In this document: piece by piece, positions 8,095 through 17,348 of the stretch | How the letters are laid out: each line of letters opens with the position of its first letter | Position numbering within the stretch: position 1 is the first letter of the stretch | Source of the DNA: Streptomyces agglomeratus | GTDB taxonomy: Bacteria > Actinomycetota > Actinomycetes > Streptomycetales > Streptomycetaceae | Direction: 5' to 3' | Assembly: GCF_001746415.1 (NCBI RefSeq) | Contig: NZ_MEHJ01000001.1 | Location: 2,873,001 to 2,937,000 of the forward strand | Length of the DNA: 64,000 nucleotides | Program-made: the position numbers and the translations under genes | The notes under the pieces: generated by a model | Seen by the model: the letters and a program-made list of their open reading frames with translations, nothing else | The model's database searches: none | What the model was told of the DNA's origin: nothing

Positions 8095-11046
8095 CTAGTC
8101 GCCCTTCCCGTCCTGCTCGGCGGCCTTCTCGGGCTTCTCCGTGCTCCCCGGCTTCTCGGGGTTCCCGCCCTCGGCACCCTGCTCGGCCGGCGCCTCCGTC
8201 CGGGCCCCGGCGTCGGCTGCCCGCTGAAGCGCGTCCTGGAGCTTCTCCTGCGCCTTGCCGTAGGCCGTCCAGTCCTGCTGCTTCAGCGCCTCCTGGCCCT
8301 CGTCGTACGCCTTCTGGGCGTCCTCGATGGCCTTCTGGAGCGACTCGTCGCCGTCGGACGGCGGCGGCCTGGTGGTGTCGTCGTCACCGTCGCCCGGCGG
8401 CGGAGGCGTTTCGCCCTCCTCACCGAAGACGGCGTTCAGCGCCTCACCCAGCGTGTCCTTGAAGACGGTCTCCCTGCCGTACGAGACGGCGACCTTCTTC
8501 AGCAGCGGATAGGCGTTGTTGCCCTGCGCGTACACCGGCTCGACGTACAGGAAGCCGTCGTTCAGCGGGATCGTCAGCAGGTTGCCGTACTCGATGTCCG
8601 AGTTGGCGCCCTTCATGTTCCTGACGAACTCGGCGACTTCGGCGTTGCTGTTGAGGCGGTTCTGCACCTGCTGCGGACCCGGCACGTCGCCCGTGACTCT
8701 CAGGAGCCTTATCGTGCCGTAGTCCTTGCTCGAAGCGTCGGCGTCGACCGCCATGAAGGCGCCGAGGTTCGGTCGCCCGTTGGGGGTGAACGTCGTCGTG
8801 AGCGAGAACTTCCGGTCCTGCTCCTGCGGCATCTTGAGGCTCAGGTAGTACGGCGGTACGGAGCTCTTCTCGCCGGTCGTCGGGTCGTCCGGCACCTGCC
8901 ACGCGTCACTGCCGCTGTAGAACTGCGACGGGCTCTCGACGTGGTAGCGGGTGAGCAGCTCGCGCTGCACCTTGAAGAGGTCCTGCGGGTAGCGCAGGTG
9001 CTGCATCAGCGCCGGGTCGATCTCGCCCCTCGGCTGCACCGTGTCCGGGAACGCCTTCATCCAGGTCTTGAGGACCGGGTCCTCGGTGTCCCACTGGTAC
9101 AGCTTGACCGTGCCGTCGTACGCGTCGACGGTGGCCTTCACCGAATTGCGGATGTAGTTGACCTGGTTCTGCTGGGCGATCACCGCGCGCTGGCTGTCGG
9201 TCTGGGACAGCGAGTCGGCCGTGGTGTCCCCCAGCGTCGTACGCGAGGCGTAGGGGTAGCCGTTCGTAGTGGTGTACGCGTCGACGATCCACTGGACGCG
9301 CCCGCCGACGACCGCCGGGTAGGCGTCGCCGTCGAGGGACAGCCAGGGCGCGACCGCCTCGACCCGCTCCTTGGGCGTGCGGTTGTAGAGAATCCGCGAG
9401 CCCTCACCGATGGCTCCCGAGTAGAGGATCTGCGGCTCGCTGAAGGCCACCGCGTAGGCGGCGCGGTTCAGCGGGTTCGACAGATTGACTCCGCTCTTGC
9501 CCTTGTAGCTCGTGGTCTTGGTGGGCTCGCCGTTCTTCTCGTAGTCGAGCTCCTTCTGCGGGCCGCCCACGATCGAGTACTGCTCGGTCTTCTCGCCGTA
9601 GTAGATCCGCTGCTCGTACTCGCCGAGCATGCCCTGGGACGGCAGGCCGGACTCGATGAAGTCCGGGGCGCCCTCGGTGTCCGGCTTGACCGCGGTGCCC
9701 TTCGCCGCGACCACGCCGTATCCGTGGGTGTACGTGAAGTGGTCGTTGATCCAGTTGCGCTTGGGGATGCCCTTGAGGTCGAGCTCGCGCAGACCGACGA
9801 CCGTGTCCTGGCCCTTGTACCGGTCCACGTCGAGCGTCGTCGGGAACTGGTAGTACTTGCGCTCCTGCTGGAGCTGGTCGAAGGTCGGCGGGACGACGTT
9901 CGGGTCGATCAGCCGGTAGCTGGCCGCCGAGTCGGCGTCCTTGCGCAGCTGGGAGTTGTCCTTGCTGTCGCCGACGCCCTGGTAGTCGTCCACCTTCGCG
10001 TCGTCGATGCCGTACGCCTTGCGCGTCGCGTCGATGTTCTTCTTGATGTACGGCGCTTCCTTGGCCTGCTCGTTCGGCTGGACCTGGAACTTCTGCACGA
10101 TCGCCGGGTAGAGCCCGCCGATCAGGATCGCCGAGAGCACCATGAGGCCGAAACCGATGACGGGCAGCTGCCAGGTGCGGCGCCACAGCGTCGCGAAGAA
10201 CAGCAGCGCGCAGATGACGGCGATGCAGAAGAGGATCGTCTTCGCCGGGAGGTAGGCGTTCGCGTCGACGTACCGCAGACCCGCCCAGTTGCCCGTGGCC
10301 TTGAAGTCACTGGACTTCACCGCCAGGCCGTACCGGTCGAGCCAGTACGCGACGGCCTTGAGCGCCACGAAGAGGCCGAGCAGGACCGACAGGTGGCCGG
10401 TCGCCGCGGCGGTGGCCCTGGCGCCGGGGCTGGTGATCCGCAGTCCGCCGTACAGGTAGTGCACCAGCGCGGCGGCGATCAGCGAGAGCACGGCGGCCGC
10501 GAAGCCGAAGCCGAGCAGGAAGCGGTACCAGGGCAGGTCGAACGCGAAGAACGACACGTCCAGCTGGAACTGCGGGTCCTTCTGCCCGAACGACACGCCG
10601 TTGATCCACATGAGCCAGGTACGCCACTGACCGGACGCCGAGGCGCCGGCGATCAGCCCGACCAGAGCGGTTACCCCGAGGAGCACCCACTTCTTGTACG
10701 GGGCGATGCCCATCCGGTAGCGGTCCAGGTTCTGCTGCTCCAGGGACATCGCGCTCAGCGGCGGCCTGAGCCGGTGCGCGAGCCAGATGTTCACGCCGAC
10801 GGCCAGGGCCATCAGCAGCCCGAAGACGGCGAAGAGCCCGATCTTGGTCCACAGGGTGGTGGTGAAAACGGACGAATATCTGACCGAGCGGTACCAGAGC
10901 CAGTCCGTCCAGAACCCGGCGAACATGACGAAAGCCATGGCCAGGACGGCCAGGACGCCCAATGTCATGAGCAGGGTCCGGACACGCCGGGACGGGCGGC
11001 CGACTCTGATCCGTGGCCCTTGCGGGCCTCCGCCGCGGTCCGGCAT
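8095..11046 (-). CDS. UPF0182-family large membrane protein
   Basis: About 983 residues. The N-terminal third carries some seven membrane helices, e.g. [40 protein letters not shown] and [20 protein letters not shown]. It is followed by a large extracytoplasmic domain (about residues 330-880) and an acidic, low-complexity tail rich in E, P, G and D. This matches UPF0182/COG1615, conserved across actinobacteria and cyanobacteria; its function is not established. I chose the ATG giving [20 protein letters not shown] because homology starts there. An in-frame GTG at 11067 lies nearer a GAGGTG. It is divergent from the PPA1309 gene, as expected for the Rv3193c-type neighbourhood. Confidence 0.9.
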   Translation of the reverse strand: MPDRGGGPQGPRIRVGRPSRRVRTLLMTLGVLAVLAMAFVMFAGFWTDWLWYRSVRYSSVFTTTLWTKIGLFAVFGLLMALAVGVNIWLAHRLRPPLSAMSLEQQNLDRYRMGIAPYKKWVLLGVTALVGLIAGASASGQWRTWLMWINGVSFGQKDPQFQLDVSFFAFDLPWYRFLLGFGFAAAVLSLIAAALVHYLYGGLRITSPGARATAAATGHLSVLLGLFVALKAVAYWLDRYGLAVKSSDFKATGNWAGLRYVDANAYLPAKTILFCIAVICALLFFATLWRRTWQLPVIGFGLMVLSAILIGGLYPAIVQKFQVQPNEQAKEAPYIKKNIDATRKAYGIDDAKVDDYQGVGDSKDNSQLRKDADSAASYRLIDPNVVPPTFDQLQQERKYYQFPTTLDVDRYKGQDTVVGLRELDLKGIPKRNWINDHFTYTHGYGVVAAKGTAVKPDTEGAPDFIESGLPSQGMLGEYEQRIYYGEKTEQYSIVGGPQKELDYEKNGEPTKTTSYKGKSGVNLSNPLNRAAYAVAFSEPQILYSGAIGEGSRILYNRTPKERVEAVAPWLSLDGDAYPAVVGGRVQWIVDAYTTTNGYPYASRTTLGDTTADSLSQTDSQRAVIAQQNQVNYIRNSVKATVDAYDGTVKLYQWDTEDPVLKTWMKAFPDTVQPRGEIDPALMQHLRYPQDLFKVQRELLTRYHVESPSQFYSGSDAWQVPDDPTTGEKSSVPPYYLSLKMPQEQDRKFSLTTTFTPNGRPNLGAFMAVDADASSKDYGTIRLLRVTGDVPGPQQVQNRLNSNAEVAEFVRNMKGANSDIEYGNLLTIPLNDGFLYVEPVYAQGNNAYPLLKKVAVSYGRETVFKDTLGEALNAVFGEEGETPPPPGDGDDDTTRPPPSDGDESLQKAIEDAQKAYDEGQEALKQQDWTAYGKAQEKLQDALQRAADAGARTEAPAEQGAEGGNPEKPGSTEKPEKAAEQDGKGD

Positions 11047-11173
11047 CTGGAAAGCCAAGGTGCGCACCTCGAAAGTTCGCTGTCGTAGAAGCAGGCTCCG
11101 CGATCGTAGAGCCCACTCATGCAACTTACTGAAGCTTTACTCAGTTCCCGCTTTGGGGTCCGAAGGAGGCAGG

Positions 11174-11740
11174 ATGTCGACCATGTCCAACGTTTCTCCC
11201 TCCGGGCCCCCCATGGCCACGAGCCCGCTCACCCGCGCCGTGCTCGAAATCGACGAATACACCTCCGGCCTCGGCTGGGACCAGCCCGCCAGGCTCTTCG
11301 CCCTGGTCGACACCGCCCAGCTGCGTGCCCAGGAGCCGGGCCTCGCCGCCCAGCTCGGTCTCGCCGAGGGTGAGCCGGCGGCCACGCTCACGCCCGTCGA
11401 GCAGGAAGAGATTCCGGCGGGCACCGCGCTCGACGAGTTCCTCGCGACGATCGCCTGGCCCGACGCGGTGGCCGGATGCGCGCTCACGGTGGAGCGGCTG
11501 ATGCTCCCGCCGTCCGCCGAGGCGTCCGTCCCCGAGGGCCTGAACGAGGCCCAGCTGGCGAAGTGGGTGGCGAAGCACCCCGACCGCCAGGAGGTCCGCA
11601 TGACGGTGGCCGTGCTGCGCAACGGCGTACGCGAGTCGGCGCTGCGGCTGCGGGAGAAGGACTCCCCGACCGAGGTGCTCACCGGAGCCATGCTCGTTCC
11701 GGGTCTCGCCGAGGCGCTGGCCGCGACCTTCGAGGCGTAG
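11174..11740 (+). CDS. PPA1309-family protein
   Basis: A soluble, acidic protein of about 188 residues. Recognisable family blocks are RAVLEIDEYTSGLGWDQPARLFALV, LDEFLATIAWPDAVAGCALTVERLMLPP and RMTVAVLRNGVRESALRLRE. The family is widespread in actinobacteria and has no known function. I chose the ATG with GGAGG five bases upstream; ATGs at 11183 and 11213 are alternatives. It is divergently transcribed from the UPF0182 gene and convergent with the YlbL-type protease, with only 47 bases between the stops. No signal peptide or membrane segment is seen. Confidence 0.8.
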   Translation: MSTMSNVSPSGPPMATSPLTRAVLEIDEYTSGLGWDQPARLFALVDTAQLRAQEPGLAAQLGLAEGEPAATLTPVEQEEIPAGTALDEFLATIAWPDAVAGCALTVERLMLPPSAEASVPEGLNEAQLAKWVAKHPDRQEVRMTVAVLRNGVRESALRLREKDSPTEVLTGAMLVPGLAEALAATFEA

Positions 11741-11787
11741 GCACCGCGCGTCCCGTGGGGGCCGCGGTCGCCCGTGCGGGCCGGCGG

Positions 11788-12876
11788 TCAGCCCGTCGTG
11801 CACCGCGGCAGGCCGGCCGTGTCCCCCGCGCGGATCTTCTCCAGCGACTTCTTCGCGTCGTCGATCGTCTTGACCTTCACCAGGGTCAGGCCGTCCGGGA
11901 TGTCCGTCGCCGCCGACGCGCAGTTGTCGGCGGGCGTCAGGAAGTACTCGGCGCCCGCGTTGCGCGCGCCGACCGTCTTCATCTCGATGCCGCCGATCGG
12001 GCCGACCTTGCCGGCCTCGTCGATCGTGCCGGTCCCCGCCACGAACTTTCCGCCGGTCAGAGGGCCGGGGGTGAGCTTGTCGACGATGCCGAGCGAGAAC
12101 ATCAGGCCCGCGCTCGGACCGCCGACGTCGGCCAGCTTGATGTCGATGTTGAACGGGAAGGTGTGGTCGGGCCCCGCCTGGATGCCGACGATGGCGCGGT
12201 CGTCGTCGCCGGCCTTCTTGGTGGTGATGGCGATGTCCTCGCTGCCCACCGGCTCCTTGCCCGCCTTCTCCGCCGCGGCCGCGTCCTTCGCGGGGACGAT
12301 CGTGAAGACGACCTTCTCCGTGGGCTTGTGCTTGGTCACGAGCCCGGCGACGTCCTTGGGGTCCTTGACGGGCGTACCGTCCACGGCCTTGATGACATCG
12401 CCCGCGTGCAGCCTGCCCTCGGCGGGGCTGTTCTTGAGAACGGTCGACACGACGACCCGCGTCCGCACCGGAATGCCCAGTTCCCGCAGAGCCGCCGTCT
12501 TGGCGCTCTCCTGGGACTGGCTGAATTCCTCGGCGTTCTCCTGCGTCGACTCTTCCTCGGTCTTGCCGTCCGGGTAAAGAGTGTCGTGCGGGACCACCAC
12601 GCTGTCGTGCGCCAGCCAGCCGTAGACCGCTTCGACGAGGTTCATCCTGTAGTCCGCGCCGGTGACTCTGACCGTAGTCATGTTGAGATTGCCGCTCGTG
12701 GGGTACGTCTTGCGACCGGAGATCTGGAGTACCGGTTCGCCGCGCGCCTCACCGAGAGTGTTGACCGTCGGGCCGGGAGACATCTCCGAGTACGGGACTT
12801 TGATGAATACGCCCGCGCACAGCAGCGCGATCAGGATGAGGGTGGAGGCGAGCATCGTCGCTGTGCGGCGTGGCAT
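11788..12876 (-). CDS. Secreted/membrane-anchored PDZ-Lon-like protease (YlbL type)
   Basis: A 362-residue protein with an N-terminal membrane anchor (ATMLASTLILIALLCAGVFI). A PDZ domain follows at about residues 120-205 (VVVSTVLKNSPAEGRLHAGDVIKAVDG), then a C-terminal Lon-type (S16) serine protease domain. The catalytic dyad is visible: Ser255 in DVGGPSAGLMFSLG and Lys300 in GPIGGIEMKTVGA. This domain order is that of Bacillus YlbL and mycobacterial Rv3194c, proteases acting outside the membrane. The ATG marks the start of the transmembrane helix; the reading frame upstream is unconserved. The 56-residue membrane protein just upstream may be co-transcribed. Confidence 0.9.
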   Translation of the reverse strand: MPRRTATMLASTLILIALLCAGVFIKVPYSEMSPGPTVNTLGEARGEPVLQISGRKTYPTSGNLNMTTVRVTGADYRMNLVEAVYGWLAHDSVVVPHDTLYPDGKTEEESTQENAEEFSQSQESAKTAALRELGIPVRTRVVVSTVLKNSPAEGRLHAGDVIKAVDGTPVKDPKDVAGLVTKHKPTEKVVFTIVPAKDAAAAEKAGKEPVGSEDIAITTKKAGDDDRAIVGIQAGPDHTFPFNIDIKLADVGGPSAGLMFSLGIVDKLTPGPLTGGKFVAGTGTIDEAGKVGPIGGIEMKTVGARNAGAEYFLTPADNCASAATDIPDGLTLVKVKTIDDAKKSLEKIRAGDTAGLPRCTTG

Positions 12877-12975
12877 GGAACGACAGTACGGGACGGGCCT
12901 GTCAGTACACCGCTGGGGCCGGTCCGTACGGGGCCCGGAGGCCCGGACGTACGGTCGGGGCAGCTTCACGCGGCG

Positions 12976-13146
12976 TCAGACGGGGTCCGGACCGGAGTGG
13001 GACTTCTCCATCGCCTCACGGAACCGCGCGTAGCCGGCGAGTTCGGAGACGTCGCCGGCCGTTCGATTTCTGGCAGCCCAGCTTCCCCATATCGCAGCAC
13101 CAAGTGCGGCGACAAGCGGAATCAGCAACCACGCGAGTGCCGCCAT
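12976..13146 (-). CDS. Small single-pass membrane protein, 56 residues
   Basis: This short frame starts with ATG, preceded at the right distance by GGGAGG. It encodes one strongly hydrophobic segment (ALAWLLIPLVAALGAAIWGSW) followed by a charged cytoplasmic-looking tail (ARNRTAGDVSELAGYARFREAMEK). The ribosome site, the sharp hydrophobic-to-charged transition and the position 99 bases before the YlbL-type protease start on the same strand support a real gene. I do not recognise a named family. It may be a partner or regulator of the neighbouring membrane protease, but that is inference from position only. Confidence 0.72.
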   Translation of the reverse strand: MAALAWLLIPLVAALGAAIWGSWAARNRTAGDVSELAGYARFREAMEKSHSGPDPV

Positions 13147-13284
13147 TCCGACCTCCCGACCCCTAGGACCGACCGCATTCGGCCGATCAGCAGATTAGCC
13201 ACCGGTGCGTCCAACGCTCACGGCAGGGGCCCGGTTACGCAAATCGGGGCGCTTGCGCGCCTACCGGGTTTCAGCGGAGATCCA

Positions 13285-13746
13285 TCAGCACGCGCCGACC
13301 CACTCCTCCGTCCCGTCGGAGAAGGTCTGGTGCTTCCAGATGGGCACTTCGTGCTTGAGATCGTCGATCAGCCTGCGGCATGCCTCGAAAGCCTCGCCCC
13401 GGTGCGGGCAGGACACCGCGACGACGACCGCGAGGTCGCCGACTCGCAGGTCACCCACACGGTGGACGGCCGCCAGAGCGCGGACGGGGAAATCCGCGGC
13501 GACCTTTTCGGCCACACGGCGTAGCTCGTCCTCCGCCGAGGGGTGGCAGGAGTAGCCGAGCTTGTCGACGTCCGCGCCCCCGTCGTGGTTGCGCACGGTG
13601 CCGACGAACAGCGCCGTGCCGCCCGCGGCGTCGTCCCCCACCGCCCGGAAGACCTCGTCGAGGGAGAGCGGGGTGTCGCGAATCGCCAGCAGCCGGATGG
13701 GGTCCTGCGCCGCCTGCTCGCCCGGGTGGGAGTACGTGCCTGCCAT
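13285..13746 (-). CDS. moaE: Molybdopterin synthase catalytic subunit
   Basis: A 153-residue MoaE. Family motifs seen are FVGTVRNHDGG (Arg52, His54), HRVGDLRVGDLAVVVAVSCPHRGEAFEACR, and the catalytic lysine region KHEVPIWKHQTF with Lys131 and Lys138. MoaE with thiocarboxylated MoaD converts precursor Z to molybdopterin; here MoaD is not adjacent. The sulphur donor route may involve MoeZ, encoded at 47-48 kb. An ATG three codons upstream (13755) is also possible, and no strong ribosome site separates them. Upstream lies a degenerate tandem repeat that replaces a normal intergenic region. Confidence 0.92.
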   Translation of the reverse strand: MAGTYSHPGEQAAQDPIRLLAIRDTPLSLDEVFRAVGDDAAGGTALFVGTVRNHDGGADVDKLGYSCHPSAEDELRRVAEKVAADFPVRALAAVHRVGDLRVGDLAVVVAVSCPHRGEAFEACRRLIDDLKHEVPIWKHQTFSDGTEEWVGAC

Positions 13747-13820
13747 GCTGCCCATCGTGCCGTACCGCACTGGCATACGGAATAGCGCTTTCGACCGGCT
13801 GTGCGGGACCGCCGTATGGA

Positions 13821-13964
13821 GAGTCCTACATGCGGGAGTCCTGCGTACGGGAGTCCTGCACACGGGTCCTGCATGCCGGAGTCCTGCACACGGGGTCCTG
13901 CATGCGGGAGTCCTGACGCGGGGGTCCTTACGCGGGGGTCCTGACGCGGGGGTCCTACATGCGG
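13821..13964. repeat. Degenerate 14-15-bp tandem repeat (GGGAGTCCTGCAYRC)
   Basis: About ten imperfect copies of a 13-16-base unit with core GGGAGTCCTGC/GGGGGTCCTGACGC run between the moaE start and the end of the SDR gene. Later units are more alike (GGGGGTCCTGACGC), suggesting recent slippage. It is open in several frames but has no coding character of its own. Confidence 0.8.
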
Positions 13965-15088
13965 CCCCTGGCCTTTCGTACGCGGCGTACCAGCGCGGCC
14001 GTGCCCAGCAGGGCGACCGTGGCGCCCGCGGCGCCCGCCGCCGTGGCGTCCTTGCGGCCGAGGCGGCGGCCCGCGACGGTGTGCCGGCCGGCGACCTCCT
14101 CCAGCAGTTCGCTCAGTACCTCCTCGTTGGTCCACTGCGGCCGCCAGCCCGCGGCGTGCAGCCGGCTCACGCTCACCACCCACGGGTGCATGGTGTAGGC
14201 GAGGTCCCCGGCCGGGGACGGCGTGAGGCCGATCCGGTGCAGCCGGGCCGCGGCGCCCAGGGCCACCGCGGACGGCAGCTCCATGCGGCGGATGCCGCTG
14301 AGCTCCTCGATCTCCGCCTGTTCCAGCCAGCCGTCGCAGCCGACCGCCAGCTCGCCGTCGACCTTCTCCAGCGCGGCGTACTCCAGCGCGCTGACCAGGT
14401 CCTCGACGTGGCAGAACTGCCAGGTGGGGCGGGAACCGGCGACGACGAGGAGGCGGGGCGACTCGAAGTAGCGGGTGAGGGCGGTGTCCGTACCGCCGAC
14501 CAGGACGGCGGGACGTACCACCGTGACGTTGAGGCCGGGGTGCGCGCGGGGCGCACGGCGGCCCAGCCGTTCGATTTCGAGGAGGTCGCCGACACCGGCG
14601 GCCTCCGCCGTGGCGCGCAGCTCCGCGTCCTCGGACAGCGGGATGTCGTTGTCGGGCAGGGCGCCGTAGACCATCGCCGACGTGCACAGCACGACGCGGT
14701 GGACTCCGGCCGCCGCTGCGGCGGTGAGCACCGTCTGGGTGCCCCGGACGTTGTACGCCGTACGGGCGGCGGGGTCGGACTCCAGGTCGAGGTCGAGAGC
14801 GAGGTGCACCACGACGTCGGCACCCCGCAGCTTCTCCGCGATGGCGGGGTCGCGTACGTCCAGGATGTGCCACTGCGCCTCGGCGACCTCGCCGCGGCGC
14901 TCGTCGATCGCGACGACCTGTTTGATCTCCTCGGACGCGGCGAGGCGCCGGGTCAGCAGCGCGCCGATGCCCGAGGCGGCACCCGTGACCGCGACGACGG
15001 GACCACGGCCGGCCCGGGGCGAGTCGTTTCGCCTCTGGCGAACTTCGGCGTTCTGCGATGCGCGAACCTGCGGATCTGGGGAACTCAC
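13955..15088 (-). CDS. SDR-family NAD(P)-dependent epimerase/dehydratase-like protein
   Basis: A 377-residue extended SDR. The cofactor glycine motif is VVAVTGAASGIGALL near residue 30. The usual HLALDLD, VLCTSAMVYGALPDN and TVVRPAVLVGG blocks follow, then a substrate-binding half with WQFCHVEDL. The classical YxxxK pair is not obvious, so catalysis is uncertain. A C-terminal alanine-rich hydrophobic segment (TAAGAAGATVALLGTAALV) before a basic tail may tether it to the membrane. I chose the GTG with CTGGAG about eight bases upstream; the longer frame to 15295 is unconserved. It is divergent from the DUF2342 metalloprotease gene. Substrate unknown. Confidence 0.82.
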   Translation of the reverse strand: MSSPDPQVRASQNAEVRQRRNDSPRAGRGPVVAVTGAASGIGALLTRRLAASEEIKQVVAIDERRGEVAEAQWHILDVRDPAIAEKLRGADVVVHLALDLDLESDPAARTAYNVRGTQTVLTAAAAAGVHRVVLCTSAMVYGALPDNDIPLSEDAELRATAEAAGVGDLLEIERLGRRAPRAHPGLNVTVVRPAVLVGGTDTALTRYFESPRLLVVAGSRPTWQFCHVEDLVSALEYAALEKVDGELAVGCDGWLEQAEIEELSGIRRMELPSAVALGAAARLHRIGLTPSPAGDLAYTMHPWVVSVSRLHAAGWRPQWTNEEVLSELLEEVAGRHTVAGRRLGRKDATAAGAAGATVALLGTAALVRRVRKARGRM

Positions 15089-15279
15089 CAGGCGTCTCCA
15101 GCGGTTGTCTTCAGTACGTACACGCGTTGGCGCGTACGGACCAGGTGGCGTCCATCCTGCCGCAGGCAGAGTCCTGGCGGAGCACCGAGCCCTTCTCGGG
15201 TTCCGGTGTCTACGCTGGGTGGTGATGTCGGGCAGCTGCCGCCGGCCTGAGCCGGCGGCCTTACGAGCCGAGGAAACCC

Positions 15280-16746
15280 GTGAGTGACACCCCATTCGGA
15301 TTCGGCCTTCCGCCGGAGGAGCCGGAGGACGGCGACGATGGCAAGAAGAAGGGCAGCGAGGGAGGTGGCCAGGGTGGCCAGGGTCCGGCGAACCCGTTCG
15401 GCGGGTTCGGCGGTCTGCCGGGCGGCTCGGGCGGTCAGGGCGGCCCGGGCGGAGACAATCCGTTCGCCGCGATGTTCGGTTCGCTGAACCCGAACGACCT
15501 GGGGGCGGCGTTCCAGCAGCTCGGGCAGATGCTCAGCTACGAGGGCGGTCCCGTGAACTGGGACATGGCCAAGGACATCGCCCGCCAGACGGTCTCGGCC
15601 GGCACCGCCGACGGCACCAAGGACTCCAGCGTGAGCCCAGGTGAGCGGTCGGCGGTCGAGGAGGCGGTGCGTCTCGCCGATCTGTGGCTGGACGGCGTGA
15701 CCTCGATGCCCTCCGGTGCGGCCACGTCGGTGGCGTGGAGCCGCGCGGAGTGGGTCGAGGCGACCCTGCCGGCGTGGAAGCAGCTCGTGGACCCGGTCGC
15801 CGAGCGCGTCGGAGCGGCCATGGGCGACGTACTGCCCGAGGAGATGCAGGCCATGGCGGGCCCGCTGCTCGGGATGATGCGGTCCATGGGCGGGGCGATG
15901 TTCGGCCAGCAGATCGGGCAGGCCGTCGGCGTACTGGCGGGCGAGGTGGTCGGATCGACCGATATCGGTCTGCCGCTGGGCCCGGCCGGCAAGGCCGCGC
16001 TGCTGCCGCTGAACATCGAGGCGTTCGGCAAGGACCTGGGCGTCGACAAGAACGAGGTGCGGCTGTATCTGGCGCTGCGCGAGGCCGCCCACCAGCGGCT
16101 TTTCGCTCATGTGCCGTGGCTGCGCTCGCACCTGTTCGGCGCGGTCGAGGGGTACGCGCGCGGCATCGAGGTCGACACTTCGAAGCTTGAGGACGTGGTC
16201 GGCCAGCTCGACCCCTCGCACCCGGAGCAGCTTCAGGAAGCGCTCCAGCAGGGCATGTTCCAGCCGGAGGACACCCCGGCGCAGAAGGCGGCGCTGGCCC
16301 GTCTGGAGACGGCGCTCGCGCTCGTCGAGGGCTGGGTGGACGCCGTCGTGCACGAGGCGGCGAAGCCCCGGCTGACGTCCGCCGACGCGCTGCGCGAGAC
16401 GCTGCGCAGGCGCCGGGCGTCCGGCGGCCCCGCCGAGCAGACGTTCGCGACACTGATCGGTCTGGAACTGCGACCGCGTCGCCTGCGGGACGCCGCACGG
16501 CTGTGGGCCTCGCTCACGGACGCGCGCGGTCTGGACGGGCGCGACGCGCTGTGGGAGCACCCGGACATGCTGCCGACGGCCGACGACCTGGACGACCCGG
16601 ACGGGTTCGTGCACCGCGAGCAGATGGACTTCTCCGAGCTCGACAAGATGCTCGGCGAGGCGGCCGGCGGCACGCGGAAGCCGGACCTGACGAAGGACAC
16701 CGACGCCGACGACGGGACCGGCACAGAGGGCGACAGCGACAAGTGA
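15280..16746 (+). CDS. DUF2342-family zinc-dependent metalloprotease-like protein
   Basis: A 488-residue protein with a disordered Gly/Glu-rich N-terminus (about 60 residues) followed by the conserved DUF2342 domain. The putative metal site is around REAAHQRLFAHVPWL near residue 270, with further conserved blocks GQQIGQAVGVLAGEVVGSTDIGLPL and EGWVDAVVHEAA. The family is annotated as zinc metallopeptidase-like from structural similarity; an enzymatic role is unproven. A GTG start follows GAGGAAA. The stop overlaps the Nudix start in GTGA, so the two are translationally coupled. In mycobacteria the same family (Rv3195) also sits near the YlbL-type and UPF0182 genes. Confidence 0.85.
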   Translation: MSDTPFGFGLPPEEPEDGDDGKKKGSEGGGQGGQGPANPFGGFGGLPGGSGGQGGPGGDNPFAAMFGSLNPNDLGAAFQQLGQMLSYEGGPVNWDMAKDIARQTVSAGTADGTKDSSVSPGERSAVEEAVRLADLWLDGVTSMPSGAATSVAWSRAEWVEATLPAWKQLVDPVAERVGAAMGDVLPEEMQAMAGPLLGMMRSMGGAMFGQQIGQAVGVLAGEVVGSTDIGLPLGPAGKAALLPLNIEAFGKDLGVDKNEVRLYLALREAAHQRLFAHVPWLRSHLFGAVEGYARGIEVDTSKLEDVVGQLDPSHPEQLQEALQQGMFQPEDTPAQKAALARLETALALVEGWVDAVVHEAAKPRLTSADALRETLRRRRASGGPAEQTFATLIGLELRPRRLRDAARLWASLTDARGLDGRDALWEHPDMLPTADDLDDPDGFVHREQMDFSELDKMLGEAAGGTRKPDLTKDTDADDGTGTEGDSDK

Positions 16747-17264
16747 GCCTGCACGACGACGCGGTCCTCGTACTCAAGCGCTACGAGGACCAGGAGGAAC
16801 TGCGCGACGCCTATCTGGATCACCTGTCGGCGCACCCGGACGGGATGTGGAAGGCGTGCGAGGCCGGGCATGTCACGGCGAGCGCGCTGGTCGTCGATGC
16901 CGGACGCGGACGGGTGCTGCTCACGCTGCACAAGAAGCTGAACATGTGGCTCCAGATGGGTGGCCACTGCGAGCCGGGCGACGCGACGCTCAGTGACGCG
17001 GCGCTGCGTGAGGCCACCGAGGAGTCCGGCATCGCGGGGCTGACCCTGCTGCCCGTGGGGCCGGTGCGGCTGGACCGGCACCCGATTCCCGCCCCCTGCA
17101 ACTGGCACCTCGACGTCCAGTACGCGGCGCTGGCGCCGGGCGGCGCTGTCGAGGCGATCAGCGAGGAGTCGCTGGACCTGCGCTGGTTCTCGTACGACGA
17201 AGTGGCGGGCGTGGCGGACGAGTCGGTCGTAAGGCTGATGGAACGTACGCGCGCGGCGCTGTAG
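16743..17264 (+). CDS. Nudix hydrolase with diverged Nudix box
   Basis: A 173-residue Nudix-fold protein. The box reads GGHCEPGDATLSDAALREATEESGI. Compared with the consensus Gx5Ex7REUxEExGU it has Asp instead of the first Glu and one extra residue before RE; the REATEESGI half with the catalytic glutamates is intact. A hydrolase is therefore still likely, but the substrate (nucleoside diphosphate derivative) is unknown. The GTG overlaps the upstream stop by four bases, which fixes the start. It converges on the AIM24 operon across a bidirectional terminator. Confidence 0.85.
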   Translation: MSLHDDAVLVLKRYEDQEELRDAYLDHLSAHPDGMWKACEAGHVTASALVVDAGRGRVLLTLHKKLNMWLQMGGHCEPGDATLSDAALREATEESGIAGLTLLPVGPVRLDRHPIPAPCNWHLDVQYAALAPGGAVEAISEESLDLRWFSYDEVAGVADESVVRLMERTRAAL

Positions 17265-17288
17265 ACGGCGTACGCGCACAGGTGACAC

Positions 17289-17322
17289 GTAAGGGGCGGG
17301 CCCTTATGAGCCCGCCCCTTAC
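17289..17322. terminator. Bidirectional terminator between Nudix gene and AIM24 operon
   Basis: GTAAGGGGCGGGC (17289-17301) pairs perfectly with GCCCGCCCCTTAC (17310-17322), eight-base loop, between two convergent stops. Confidence 0.88.
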
Positions 17323-17348
17323 CCGCGCCCCAGGGGCGGCCGGTCCGG

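Noticed and set aside
8008..11088. Plus-strand ORF of 1,026 codons opposite the UPF0182 gene
   Set aside because: It mirrors the real minus-strand gene, lacks motifs and has shadow-type Arg/Val/Leu composition.
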